From assembly GCA_963969365.1 (NCBI GenBank), contig OZ017757.1, positions 2,418,001 through 2,482,000 on the forward strand: a stretch of 64,000 bases of DNA, written 5' to 3'. Within the stretch, counting starts at the first letter, position 1; each line of letters opens with the position of its first letter. Below the pieces are notes generated by a model. It was not told the DNA's origin, did not search any database, and saw only the letters and a program-made list of their open reading frames with translations. This DNA is from Asterochloris sp. CNOR1 (taxonomy: Eukaryota > Chlorophyta > Trebouxiophyceae > Trebouxiales > Trebouxiaceae). Shown piece by piece: positions 1-11,266 of the stretch. A program made the position numbers and the translations under genes.

Positions 1-305
1 AGCAGGACGGCGCAGCCGACAGCAATCCGGGTTCACCTAGGGTTCACGAATGGGCAGCCGCAGGCTCAGAGGATGTCAGCCACCTGCTTCTGCAGGCCAC
101 ACCTGCCTGCAAGCACGCCTGCGTGGCGGTCACGAGCATGCCCTGCCAGCACAGTAGTCTGCCTGCCCAACTCCAACACCACCTGTCCGCATTATTCCCC
201 AAGGCACACTGGCCTGCCAGCAAGTCTGCATGCCTGCCAGTAAAACAAATGCAGGACATACTTTGCCAGCCACAGCTTCACTGAGACCCAGCCCACGGAA
301 CCCAC

Positions 306-987
306 CTGCCTGCCAGGCGTCGCCCACGACCTTGCTGCTCCCCCCTGGCTTGCTCCTTAGAGCGGCCTGCGCCTGCCCCGAGGGCCGGGCGCCACCGCCA
401 GACCCACTGCCCTGCACAGGCAGGGTGGCGCTGCGGCGGAGGGGCTGGGGTGCAGGGCTGAAGAGGTCCTCAGTGATGCGGTCCAGCTGGAAGGAGGGGT
501 GGCGGATCACTGTGCGCCCTGCAGGCAACACCGGTCCCTTGCAAGCGGTGATACTGCTGCTGGAGCTACGACGTGGCTGGGAGGAGGAGTGGTGAATTGC
601 CCTGCACCCAACGCTGCACAGTGCGAGAGGTGGTGCTGCTGGATGGTCCTTGGTGTTGTGGTCCAGCTGACTGGAGGGGTGGAGGATCACTGTACGCGCC
701 TGCGGCCAGCACTGCTCCAACACGAGAGGTTGTGCTGCAGGGCCACTTGGCTGGTGAGAGAGGCCGCAGTCATGCTGTGCCCAGGAGCAGCACTGGCAGA
801 CTGTGAGACATGGTGCGCCACAGTGCGCCCCAAATAGCACAGCTGCAGGCAGCTGCCAGTGCGACAAATGGAGGCAAGTGGCCACGCCATTTGGTATAGC
901 GGGAGACTTGAGCACTTCCTCGACTGGCCCCCCCTTGGCACGCGGCGGACTTGTAAAGCCAGCAAGCTCACTGCTGGACAAGGTCAT
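306..987 (-). CDS. Probable downstream exon(s) of the left-edge minus-strand gene
   Basis: The exon at 306-518 (minus) sits between a ctgcag acceptor and a gtgggt donor. It reads RTVIRHPSFQLDRITEDLF followed by a Ser/Gly/Ala/Gln-rich tail. A second coding-like stretch near 900-987 reads AGFTSPPRAKGGPVEEVLKS. Both look like cytosolic loop or tail sequence and lie on the same strand, downstream of the ENT-like exons. They may be its central loop or belong to a second gene cut by the window edge. Phase continuity with the exon at 1191-1335 was not established. Bases 634-715 hold a degenerate second copy of the 306-518 exon start (see repeats). Confidence 0.35.
470..710. repeat. 180-bp-offset duplication of an exon start
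   Basis: Bases 481-520 and 661-700 align without gaps at an offset of exactly 180 bp and differ at only a few positions. Read on the minus strand both say acceptor-like sequence, then R-T-V-I-(R/L)-H-P-S. One copy is the probable exon 306-518. The other lies in flanking non-coding sequence. Confidence 0.8.
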
Positions 988-1087
988 GGCGCCCTAGGAG
1001 ATGGTGTCTCCCTGTATTATGGTGCCCTTTAGCTCTCCCACAACACAAACCCCAAAATTCAACAGATAAGCCCCTTGTGTGTTGACC

Positions 1088-1112
1088 GGGGGGGGGGGGG
1101 CGCGGGGGGGGG
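1088..1112. repeat. Poly-G tract
   Basis: Two runs of G (1088-1100 and 1104-1112) are separated by a single cgc interruption, in a non-coding stretch of the left-edge gene. This is a candidate G-quadruplex former and a likely place for sequencing or assembly error. Confidence 0.85.
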
Positions 1113-1190
1113 AGTCGTGGCCCTGTCAATCACACTGACTCACTCTGAAATGGTGCCCTCACCCCTTACACACAACAAACAGTGCCTCAC

Positions 1191-4100
1191 CACTGGGCAG
1201 GGTCATGGCGCCCTCTATCATGGTGTCCCCCTCTGAGATGGTGTCGAAGAAGCCCAGAGGAGTAAAGCCCAGCATACGGTACGATGCATGCTTCTCCAGG
1301 CCACGCTCGGGCTCAGCTCCCAGCCTGCCTTCTTCCTGCAAGCAGTTGCAGTGATGATGATTCTATGTGCCGTTTTCAGCATGTTCATCAGATCAGCTAG
1401 CTGCATGCATATGCACACACACACACACACACACACTTATCGAGGGCTGCAGCGAGCATGGGCAACTGCACTCATTCAGCTTGAGTGTGTTGCGGCCAGC
1501 CTGCCTGAGTTGTGACATAAGATACATAGGCTCCACGGGACAAAGGTGGGTGTTGGGCCATACAGCTTCGACGCGAGCCTGATGCTGCTGCAGAAGTGGT
1601 TGCGTCATGCTGGCTGGTTTGGGTTTGTCCCCTCCTCCAAACCCACTTTCCTTTATGTTTCACGAAATGACAAGGAAACCATGATGTTTGGATCACAACC
1701 AATCTGACCTGCTGTTGCAGAAGTGGTTGGGTCACGCTGGCTGGCTGGTTGTACCTCTCGATGGACTGCCAGTGCCGAAGCAGCAGGCTGATGGCAGCCA
1801 CAAAGCCCAGGACAACAACACCTGCACCATAGGCCGGACTGGAACAGATCAGCACGGCTGAATCACTTGGGGAGGAACAAACACATTGTGATCACATGCG
1901 GAGCATGTGACTCAGACGGCTGGATTTGCTTAGCAGAAAGCAGCGCTTCCCATTTTGACCTTACAAGAGGCCTCTTGTGCAGGTCTACACATGGGCTGCT
2001 GAAGCACTGCCCATCTGAGATCACCTTGCACAAGAACATGCATGAGCTGCCACTCCAGGCGTAATGGGACTGGTGCTGCTGCAACGGCTCGCACATCGGC
2101 TGTCTGGGACTGCCCACCTGCCACTGTCTCAAACAGGATGATGCTGGCTGTCCGCGAGGGCTTGGGTCCCAGTTGCATGGCCACCTCAATAAACAGCACC
2201 AGGAGGCCACTGCCTACGCAGCCAAGGCCCAGGGAAATAGTGTTCTTGTTGGCGAATCGGGACACCATCTGGTAGGAGGCGCTGAAGGCCACGCCATGCA
2301 CCAGGCCCAGCACAACGATGGACCCCAACAGCCACCTGGAAATGTGCAGTGGGCACTTCAAGCCAAGGGCTGTGGGGCACAGTGCGGCATCAGGCACCAG
2401 GCCCCGGGCTCAATGAAACAACCAGAAGCCACCTGCAGCACTTGCAGCAGGCGTCCTGGGTCATGAGTGCACCGATGAACCCCAGCAGCCACATGCACTC
2501 ACACGCCTCGGACACTGTGAGCTGTGCGCGGTAGGCAGCGTGCGCAGCCACGCACCAGACCCAGCAGGCTGATGCACTCCAGAAGCCTCCTGCATCCCCA
2601 CATGCAGCAGGGGCTGTGAGCTGGGGCTGAGGGCGAGGTGCAGCGTCAGGCAGCAGCATGATGCATCCCAGCAGCTACCCTCATACACATGCAGCGGGCG
2701 CCTGATGCCATGGACTGTGGAGCAGAGTGCAGTATCAGGCACCAGGTGGGCTGGAGGACAAACCCAGAAGCCATCTGCATCGACATGCAGCGGGTGCTGT
2801 TAGCCAGAAGCCTCAACGAGCACTGCCAGGCAGCAGGCCGCCTGCCTCTCCATGCTCACAGAAGGCTGACCAGTGGGGTGTGGGGCAGGATGCAGTGCCA
2901 GGCAGCAAGCCAAGCAACCTACAGAAGCTCACCAGCCACCGGCAGCCATGGCTTCAGGAAGCACACAAGAGAGGCGCCTGATGCATGGACGATGTGTGCA
3001 GGCCATCCAACGGCTCTTGTGCCTGGCAGAGCCTGACGGCCAGCTGTGTGACACGGCTTCTGTGTGCCAGCCACGTAAATGCCTGCCTGTGTTGGCAAGT
3101 CAACGGCAGCATCCAATGAGACCATTGACTTACTTTGGGTTCTGAGGCGTGAAGGGGAAGACAGCGCAGACCAGAGCACAGCCTCCCAAGCCCACCAGCA
3201 GCCTCCCCAGAATGGTCTTGGCCACCCCTGCAGCCACCGCATGGCGTTGGAGGGGTCCTGCGTCTCCCTGCGGCAGGCAACAATTAGCCGCCCCAGCATG
3301 CTGCAATGCTGCTTGGCACTGCTACAGCCACACATGGCACCTTGAGCAAATGCGTGGCCACTGCAGCTGGCTGCACAGCTGCTTCATGCCCCTGCAGCAC
3401 CACATGTCCCCCTGTAGAGGTCTTCTCTGGGGCTTTGGCTTATTCATTACTGACATAGCAAGGTGTGCTCTGCTCCTCAGCACGCAGGCAAACATGGTTG
3501 GCATGCAACGAGTGAGCGCTGCAGCATACTGCCGTGCTGCTCCTTACTGCTGCACGCAACTTTTGCTGCTTGGCAAGCACGCCCCTGAGTGTTCAATCTG
3601 CTGAGGCTGCCAGCAGCAGGGTTCCCATGGCGCATAGGGCATGACAGGCTGCTTCAACATCTGATGACGCTGCCGAGCACACATGCCCTCAGCTCACTAC
3701 AGCGACAGACCACTCACTGCACAGGCTGGAGATGGCTAGCAGGAGGGTGCTAGCGATCACAGAGGGGTTGATACACTGACTGCCCACGACACAGCAGCTG
3801 CCAACAGGGTGCGACTGGTCCAGTCGACCAACAAACCCGGCCAAGCCACGTCCTGCATGGCAGCCCCACCCAAGGCCCCAGCTCACCAAAGTGTTGATCC
3901 AGCCAGTCGTCGCACAGGCTGGAGATGGCCAGCAGGGGGATGCTGGGCAGGAAGTAGGCGATGTTCATCTGCAGCAGCACCTGGGGCCCATACAGGATCT
4001 TGTAGTACCCCAGCTCCGAGCTCAGGGTCATCCACCCCACCGTGTAGGCCAGCTGCACGCAGGAGCAGGTCTGGAGCGTGGAGGATTTGTGGCAGCCAGC

Positions 4101-4517
4101 TGCAGTCAGTGCGGGCCAGCTGCAGCAGGAGCAGGCCTTGGGCGTGGAGGGTTTGTGGCAGCCAGCTGCAGTCAGTGCAGGCCAGCTGCAGCAGGAGCAG
4201 GTCAGATGTCAAGTCAGCCACACCACTGCCAAGGCCAGCTGCAGGCCTGAACAGCTCGGCCTTTCAAGCAGTGCAAGGCGGGCACCGGTGGGAACGGGCC
4301 ACCGTATCTGGTGCTGCGCAAGATCCTCAACGCATGGCAGCCATGGTGCGAGGTGCGTCACGACAACTTGGGGATTGCTTCGGGCTGCATACAAGTATTC
4401 GTCATCAGATGCCCTTGGGGTGCTCACTGAGATGCAGAAGAATTTGGCCACTGTCCAACGACCGCCCTTGATCTTGTTGGGATTGCTGCTGGGCCCCACA
4501 GGCCCAGGACCTGACAT
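1191..4517 (-). CDS. Equilibrative nucleoside transporter-like (ENT/SLC29) membrane protein, 5' part
   Basis: A multi-pass membrane protein read right to left. The first exon (4428-4517) begins MSGPGPVGPSSNPNK and ends at a gtgagc donor. Later exons are 3887-4052 (TLSSELGYYKILYGPQ, then MNIAYFLPSIPLLAISSLCD), 3134-3227 (AKTILGRLLVGLGGCALV), 2118-2335 (VHGVAFSASYQMVSRFANKN, then GLGCVGSG), 1755-1821 (VVVLGFVAAISLLLRHWQ) and a hydrophilic loop at 1191-1335. The helix pattern and the MNIAYFLPSIP and VSRFANKN stretches resemble the ENT family, which moves nucleosides across membranes. That is a family resemblance from memory, not a search. Only about six helices lie here, so the C-terminal half is expected beyond base 1. 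Not all exon phases were closed, so internal exons may be missing. The introns hold many decayed copies of the exon edges. Another multi-pass carrier family remains possible. Confidence 0.55.
1414..1436. repeat. (CA)n microsatellite
   Basis: About eleven CA dinucleotides lie in the intron between the exons at 1191-1335 and 1755-1821 of the ENT-like gene. The His-Thr and Val-Cys peptides read through it are artefacts. Confidence 0.95.
4051..4250. repeat. Tandem copies (66-67 bp) of a splice acceptor plus exon start
   Basis: Units at 4051-4117 and 4118-4183, and a partial third from 4184, are nearly identical. Each contains (minus strand) the string tgctcctgctgcag followed by ctggcc, the same bases that form the acceptor and first codons of the real exon 3887-4052. 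The intron upstream of that exon is therefore built largely of repeated acceptors. Confidence 0.9.
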
Positions 4518-4957
4518 GCTGGTGCTTTAAGCCTTTGTCTCCTCTGGAAGATGAGCTGAGGTGAGCGCAGGCCGTCACGATGGCAGCTGACGCTGTGATT
4601 GTCTCAATCTATGCATCTGGCTGGCAGATGCTGCCGGAACTGAGTCTGCCGGCAATCATGTGTGTGAAGCGGTGGCTTGACTGCATACTTCATGCATCAC
4701 ATCAGATCCGAGATTGCGGAATAGCGCTCCCCTGAGGCCCTGCAGGGTCTGAAAACAGCAAGAAAGTGGAGGTCACCCCAGCCTTCTTGAGTCACAACCT
4801 CATTGCTCATGCGAGCGGGGGTTCTGTGCTCTGGGATTGGGGCAAAGTCTGTTGAAAGCGGTTCCTTCCGCCTCTGAGCTGCCTAGTGCCAGTGCACCCA
4901 TAGCACTCCATTCAATCACTTTTCAGTATTCACTGACTTTGGGGGTTTCAGAGCGCC
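4518..4957. promoter_or_regulatory. Divergent intergenic region between the ENT-like gene and the ArfGAP
   Basis: This 440-bp stretch separates two start codons pointing away from each other (4517 minus, 4958 plus). It must hold both promoters and 5' leaders. I see no clear TATA box, repeat or open frame that would mark the exact start sites. Confidence 0.5.
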
Positions 4958-7900
4958 ATGAGCTCGAACAGCAAGACGTCTGTGAGCAAGGCACAGAATG
5001 AGCTGCACAAGCGGGTGCTGGGTGGCCTGCTGAAGCAGGATGACAATCGAAAATGCTGTGACTGCCTCTCACGAGGGCCAACCTGGGCCAGTGTGAACAT
5101 GGGCATGTTCATGTGCCTGAACTGCTCAGGCATCCACCGCAGCCTGGGCGTGCACCTCTCCAAGGTGAGGCCCCTTTGCTCCCTCATCCACCAGCCTCAA
5201 GCTGACTAGTGACACCAGCTGCAGGGTGCCCAAGCATGGCAGTCAAGCCACCAGTTCACCCCTGCTGCTACAGGTGCGCTCCACAAACCTGGACACCTGG
5301 CTGCCAGAGCAGGTGGACTTTGTTTCCAGGATGGGGAATCGTAGGGGCAACCTGTTCTGGGAGGCTCGCCTGCCCTCAGGTGCGCCATAGGCTGCCAGGA
5401 TTTTGAGGTCACCCACTGCGCTGCAGCTCTGTGGTCCAGAGAGGGATTCGCTCCGTGCACCAGCAGCTGACTGGGCCCGACACATGGGTAGCACCTGCAC
5501 TGCTGAGCCAGAGCGCTCCCAAGCAGCAGAGTCTCTCAGTGCGTCACCGCTTCACCAATGCAATCCTCGCAGCTGCCCCCTGCTTCTGCAACCCTGCCTG
5601 GCGCAGGTGGTGGGTGTGGCCAGGGAATGGTGGGCATCGTGCCTCAGTGAGCTACAACAAGGCAATCCTCGCACATGATACATCCCCTGCCCCTTATCTG
5701 TTGGCCACAGTCTCAAGTTAGCTCAATCAACTATCAGCCATGCCAGCATTCGCCTCCCCTTAACCAGACCTGTCATGTATCCACCTGTAGGGTTCAGGCG
5801 CCCAGCAGAGGGGGACATGATGGCACTGAAGACCTTCATCACAGAAAAGTACCAGAACCAGGTGGGGCGCCCACTGTCATCCTAGACTCATACTGCTGTG
5901 CGTGCGTGCAGCTTGCAGAGAATGGTCCTGTGTCCGGCATGGGGCGGTGCTGCCTTACTGTGGGGGCCATGGCTGCACAGCAATTAGCTGCACAGTTGGC
6001 AGGACCCTGTCCCCAGCCTCAGGTATGGCTGTATGAATGTGTGGCATATCTGCACAGCAGGAGGCTTATTGGCCCGTTGGTCGCTGCATCATGGTTGTGA
6101 TCAGGGTTGGAGCTTCCAGGCTTTGCAACAGCTGCACAACTCTGCGCAGGGTCGTCTTGCTGTGGCTGCGGTGCAGCGTGATGTAGGTGTTGAAAATTTG
6201 GTGGTGGTTTGGCCTGCCAGCAGCCCTGTAGGTCAAGCGCTGTAGCAGCTCTGCACGGCAAGTACTCTGCCTGTCCCTTGACGCTGCTGCCCTGCAAGCA
6301 GCCTGAGGCCCCGCCTCTGTTGACTCCCATGCTTCCGCTGAGAAGGTGCCTGTGTTGGTGCTGCAGACATATGTTGACCCCAGCTTCCGGGAGGCGCCCA
6401 CCATGGACAACTGGCCCAGCCACCCTTTCATGAAGCAGTTTGAGGAGGGCGCTGATGCAGGTAGGCTTCAGAGGGATTTGCCTGTGTGCGCCAGTGTGCC
6501 CTCAGAGGCAGCTTGAACACGACATGCGCAAGCTCAGGACTGTCACACTTTGGAATAGGTGAGGCAGTGCTGAGATTGCCGGCAGCCTCGGGTTCAGCAT
6601 TGCTGAGCTTGTCAGTGTTCTTGCTGCTCACATGCCTCACCCAAGACCAGCCGCACCTTACACTGGCAGCAGCATCAGCAACGCCAGGCAGAAGCTGTCT
6701 GCCACTGCTGCAGGTGCCACGCCAGTGGCAGGAGGCGCTGACAGGGCCGCAGACGCTGCAAATGCGGGCAGCCAGACCCCTGCGGCAGCTAAGGCCCCCG
6801 CTGCGAGAAGCGGGGCCGCAACTCCGGTGCCTACCCTGGCGGCTCCCGCTGGGAGTAAGCCGGTGGCCCCTGCGGTCCCTGCACCAGCTTTGATGGACCT
6901 GCTGAGCCTGGAGGATGGGCCACCCACAGCTGCACCCACAGCTGCAGTGCAGGGAGGGATGCAGGCGCCTGCAGCCACTGATGATGGTGAGCAGCTCTTC
7001 TACAATGTCCCAGGCTCTGCTGCACTGCACACGAGGCCAGCTGGGCACTGGCAGCTGCAGCAGATGATGACTGTGAGCATTAACTGTAAGCATTTACTGG
7101 GTGGTGTAGCTCCCACAGCAATAGCCCAGGGAGAGGCACAGTTTTCTGCTGCCACTGATGATGGTAACTCGATTAGCAGGCTGCGCTGCCCAGCACCAGG
7201 TGCCAGCTGTGCAATGCATCTGCAGCAGTTGACGCCAGGAGCAGCTCTGCATGTGTCGTGCTTTCAGAATCATCTTGCACCCAAAACTGGGTGCAGGGAG
7301 GCGCGCCGGTCTCTGCATCGTATGGTGGCGCTGAGGCAACCTCTGCACCAGTTCCTAGATGCAGTCAGGGTCATCAGCGTCTGCTGCCTTCCTGGCAATG
7401 GCCAGCAAACTCTGTTGCTTCCAGAGCGCAGCAGCAGGTCGCTGACAAGCAACTTTCTGCATGAGGAGAAGTTGTTGCAGAGCCTGGTTGGATCCCCTGA
7501 CGCTCAAAATCTGCACGCAGGTGACTGGGCAGCCTGGGGTGACGCGCAGCACAGCGCGCCCGCTGTCACTGCCCCCTCGCCAGCTACAGCGGCAGCCCCA
7601 CCCGCAGCCCAGGAGGAGGACGGAGGCTGGGACGCCTTCCAGGGCGGGGACGCAGCCCCCACAGCTGCAGCCACAGCTGGGCCGCCGGTGTCCAGCCCTG
7701 GGCCGTCCGCAGACGACCCCTTTGCGGCCTGGACCTCTGCCCCAGCAGCAGCAGCCGCACCAGCGTCTGCGGCCTCTGCTGCTGCAGCTGCAGGGGACAA
7801 GGAGTTCTCCAGCGCGGGGCTGGGCAGCGCGCCGGCTGTGGGGGCCAAGCACTCGCAGAAGAGGTCGGCAGAGGACATCATGAAGATGTTTGACAGGCCC

Positions 7901-8500
7901 CAGCAGGGGCTTGGGCCCCTGCCAGGGCAGCAGGCGCAGGGCCAGCAGCAGGTGGGCTCATTTGGGGACAGTGGCGTGGCACAGCCGGGAGGCATGGCGG
8001 GCATGACGCCGCAGCAGATGATGCAGGTCAGCCTCATCTGTGGGGCATGCAGCCCAGCTTGAGGCATAGCAGATCCTGAGTTCTTGGGCCTCTGTTTGCT
8101 GTTGCTGGCCATCCTGCCAATTGCCTTTGCCCAATGGTCATGCGCATGGCTGGAGGACTCATCTGCGTGGGGCTTCTGAAAGCTTGTGCATACCTGAGCA
8201 GGGCTGTCATGCTGCTGTGCATGCGACTGTGCGAGATCGCCAAGGCTTGTTGACGGGACATTCACTGCTACCTTGCAGGCACAGCAGATGTATGCCGCCC
8301 AGATGCAGCAGATGGCTGCCAACATGACGCCCCAGCAGCGGCAGCAGATGGCAGCCTGGGTGCACCAGCAGCAGCAGCAGCAACAGCAGCAGTCGCCAAT
8401 GGGTGGAGCAGGCTTCCAGGCTGAGTGGGGAGCCCCTGGCTTCCAGCCATTCCCTGCTGCCACTGTACCGGGCTTCGGTGGCATGCCAGGCAGGTTGTGA
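4958..8500 (+). CDS. ArfGAP-domain protein (AGD5/SMAP-like)
   Basis: A GTPase-activating protein for Arf small GTPases in vesicle coat dynamics. Exons: 4958-5164, 5274-5379, 5791-5861, 6367-6460, 6651-6986, 7521-8026 and 8279-8500. All phases are consistent, giving about 510 residues. The N-terminus carries the ArfGAP zinc finger CCDCLSRGPTWASVN...CLNCSGIHRSLG with the invariant Arg. It is followed by STNLDTWLPEQV, RRGNLFWEA and FRRPAEGDMMALKTFI, which complete the domain by about residue 135. The rest is low complexity: Ala/Pro-rich, with short DWAAWG, GWDAFQG and DPFAAW motifs of the W-x-x-F/W kind that bind coat adaptors, then Met/Gln-rich repeats including nine straight Gln. This layout matches plant AGD5 and animal SMAP proteins. 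The intron 6987-7520 carries two decayed copies of the preceding exon end. Confidence 0.93.
6971..7170 (+). repeat. Echoes of an ArfGAP exon end and donor inside the next intron
   Basis: The exon end at 6971-6986 plus its donor (gcagccactgatgatg/gtgag) recurs with changes at about 7057-7080 and 7147-7165. Each copy keeps the gatgatg core and a gt-like donor. Confidence 0.7.
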
Positions 8501-8805
8501 CATTGCTGTACGTTGGGCAGCCCCTTTTTATTGATGTCTCTGTATGAAGCCCCAGCTATTGCAGGGCACTTCAAATGAGTTACATGTTTGACAACAATAA
8601 GTAACCCATTGCTTGCACAGGCAGCCTGTAGACGCCTGCAACACACACAATGAAGTTCCATGAACAAGCTGGCTGTTTGCAGCAAAGAGGCATTCTTTTG
8701 CATGTCAGCCGGCCAGGGGGTTGTCAAACTCGCCAACATCTGCCTGAACTTCCCTGACAGCTGAATGAGAGAGCCTATCAGAGTGCTAGTCATTAGCTCA
8801 GCCAT

Positions 8806-9602
8806 TCAAGCGCTCTCCAATCTCCCTTTCGGTGAGTCTTCAAGGTTGTCCACTGTGAGTGAATTTGACCGTACAGCGCCGGCTGTTGGTAGGTTCTGGC
8901 GCATCACAATGAGGCAGAGTCTGATGAAGGCATGCTCATCAAGCAGGGGTTTGACACTCTTCCAATGCAAGGCTGCCATGCCACCTCAGCAGCAAGGCAC
9001 GCCAGCCTCTCAGGCCATACATAGCCTCAACAGCAAGAAGCATCATTCCAAAGGAGACTAGAGGTGCCGCCATGCCATACAAATGACCAGAAATCTTGTG
9101 CCACATGGCATTGTCAGGGCAGCCAGTACAAAGTGGACCCTCCAGCTAGACTTAGAGCGCAGAAGGTGACATGCAGGACGATTGTCTCCAGGACAGATTG
9201 TGCTGTTGCCACCACAAGCCAATCTAGCGCTGCTAGACGGCAGAGGGTCTCGCGCCGCGGCACCAGGCAGACAGTCAGCAGCAGGGGGCTGCTGAGTCTC
9301 TTCCGCAGCACTGCGGCAGCAGCCCAAGAGCTTTGAGCTGAGGGTTTGCTGCTACCAGCTGTGCACAGCGTTCTGGCCATCAAGCTCAGGCTGGTCAGCT
9401 GCCGCTGATGCGGCATGGCCTGCTGGGGGCTGTCTTGCAGCTCATCCATATCGAGCGCATCCAGTGTCAGGGAATGCCTCCTCGTAGCGACAGGAGGTGC
9501 AGTTGCCAGGGCTTGCAGAGCTGACCAGCACATGCCCAGGGGGCGGTGTATGGCCGCCTTGTGCAGGCCAGGCGCCAGCAGCCTGAGCAGGCAGGCAAAC
9601 AC
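8806..9602 (-). CDS. Unknown predicted membrane protein
   Basis: Three exons join in phase: 9171-9602, 8985-9094 and 8806-8920, with the stop at 8806-8808. Together they give about 218 residues; the start may lie in a further upstream exon because 9603 follows a good acceptor. The first part is Leu/Ala-rich with Arg and His. The middle (DWLVVATAQSVLETIVLH, then ISGHLYGMAAPLVSFGMMLL and AVEAMYGLRGW) reads as two or three membrane helices. The tail is hydrophilic and ends LEDSPKGRLESA. I do not recognise the family. It lies between, and antisense to, the ArfGAP and SUMO protease genes. The phase-perfect joins argue that it is real; the second join uses a less usual cacaag acceptor. Confidence 0.5.
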
Positions 9603-10642
9603 CTGTGCAGGTTAGCCAGCAGACTGCTGGAGCAGGTGTGCCTCCCCGGCTGTGCCCGCCTGCTGCAGCTGCAGCAGCCGCTTTGCGTGCTAATGTCAGC
9701 GAGCTTGTGTGAATTGCTGATATGAAAAGTTATGCAGCACCCCGCAGACTGAGGGCTGACCAGCATGTCCAGGCAAGGCTGAAGCTGGAATGCAGGTCTG
9801 AATATGCACCCAGGCCGGGGCATCTGCGGCGCAGTCACACCAGTTCACGCAACTCGCTGGCCTTGCAGGCTGTCATGAGCCCTGCTGTGGCGCACACAGG
9901 GCCTGGAAGGAGACAGATGCCGGCTGCAGCACATTGTGCCATGCTGGCAGACAAGCCTGCAGTTCACTGAAAATTCCTGGAAGAGCAAGATTGTGTGCTA
10001 GAGGGCCTGTTGGCAGATACTGCAGTGCAAGTAAGAGAGCTGACCAGGCGCTATGCTCATCAGGCAGCATGTGGACAAGTCACTCAGAATTCACAGAGGC
10101 TTAATGCTGCCTCCGCCTGCATAGCCCTGTGGCACGCTAGAGCAGGGCCAAGGCAACCTGCGCGCCAGAACGGGAGCAGGATGTGGAAATCTTTAGCAGA
10201 AGACACATTGAGCGGTCGACTTGTTGCCACTTTTCCCACAGGCAGCAAGGACCAGGGATGGGCAGAGTGACATGGAGGGCTTGGGGGATCCATCTTTCAG
10301 ACGTCTTGTTTTGTGCAGGTGAGTGCCTGTCTCCATTCCTATAGCAATCTACAACAGTGGGATCCTTTGCACCCCTGCCGATGGGACTATGTTACCAATT
10401 GCCAGGGTGAGACTTGCCACTCAAAGACAGCCTGCAAGGCAATCCACTCCAGCTCACAGCATGTGCCTGCTACCGATTGCCTCATCTAGACTCTCTGCAG
10501 GCCCTCTGTGCCTGGGCAAGTGTTTTCAGAGCTGTGCACAGGAGAGTGCTGTGCCATACATGCTAGCTCTCACAAGGTGGCCTTCAGTGTCCGCACTGTG
10601 CTTGGATTCACTAGTTTGCTCTGCTTCCTCACCTGCAGGAAG
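9603..10642. other. Stretch without a resolved gene
   Basis: This region probably holds the 5' exons and promoter of the minus-strand membrane protein gene and the promoter of the plus-strand genes to the right. Several open frames exist on both strands, but none has a family signature or a set of phase-matched splice sites that I could defend. Confidence 0.4.
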
Positions 10643-10885
10643 ATGACTCAAATGAATATGTTGGACACAGCCAATGAGGAGCTGAATGCAGATGACCAGC
10701 CAGATAAGGACTGGCTGCATCTTGACATGCAGCAGCTGGAGGAGAAGCTGCGGGGCCTGCAGCGCACGCTGCGTGCGTGCGTGGCTAGGCTGGAGGACAG
10801 CAGCAAGCTCAGACTTCTCATTGCACGCCTGGAGGGATTCATTGAGCAGCGGAGGGAGTTGGGGAGCAAACAGTGGCTCAGTCAG
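10643..10885 (+). CDS. Coiled-coil exon, gene not assigned
   Basis: An open exon follows a ctgcag acceptor and ends with a gtgagg donor in phase 0. It begins MTQMNMLDTANEELNADDQP and continues as an amphipathic, charged helix (DMQQLEEKLRGLQRTLR, LIARLEGFIEQRRELG), a likely coiled coil. It lies just upstream of the SUMO protease, but its donor phase does not match the next good exon (11267). It is therefore either a separate small gene or joined through an exon I did not find. Confidence 0.4.
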
Positions 10886-11266
10886 GTGAGGGTTGCAGCC
10901 ACCTGGGGCTGGAGGCTGCACAGACTGCTACTTGCATGGACCTGGCTGGGGATGCCACTGCAAGCTACTGCCGTGAAGCATCTGACGCAGCGCAGCTAGT
11001 GATGCTTGTGCAGCAGTGCTGTGGTCTTGCACAATGCACCTCTGGTCAGCTGGCATGTATGTATGTGAAGCTAGCTTTGACTTGCAGAACTTGACGCAGT
11101 GAGGCAAAGGGTAAGGCAGCAAGGCCAGCTGGCACAGCAGGCTGTGGTCCCCAGAGCATCCAGAGTGAAGCGAGTATGGCCCCTGGTGTAGACCAGGCAG
11201 GACAGAACATGGGCATGCTGTGCTGCCCCAGCATCAATGTGACCATCTGAGCTGTCCCTGCTGCAG

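Noticed and set aside
1367-1582. Open frames with long His-Thr or Val-Cys runs
   Set aside because: They are read through the (CA)n microsatellite and have no splice or family support.
7504-8805. Minus-strand open frame of 433 codons opposite the ArfGAP
   Set aside because: It is the antisense of a GC-rich Ala/Pro/Gln coding exon, with Cys/Gly-rich nonsense composition; the plus strand has the family motifs and matched splice phases.
9721-10330. Short open frames on both strands as a separate gene
   Set aside because: No consistent donor/acceptor pairs and no family resemblance; more likely 5' exon, UTR or promoter sequence of its neighbours.
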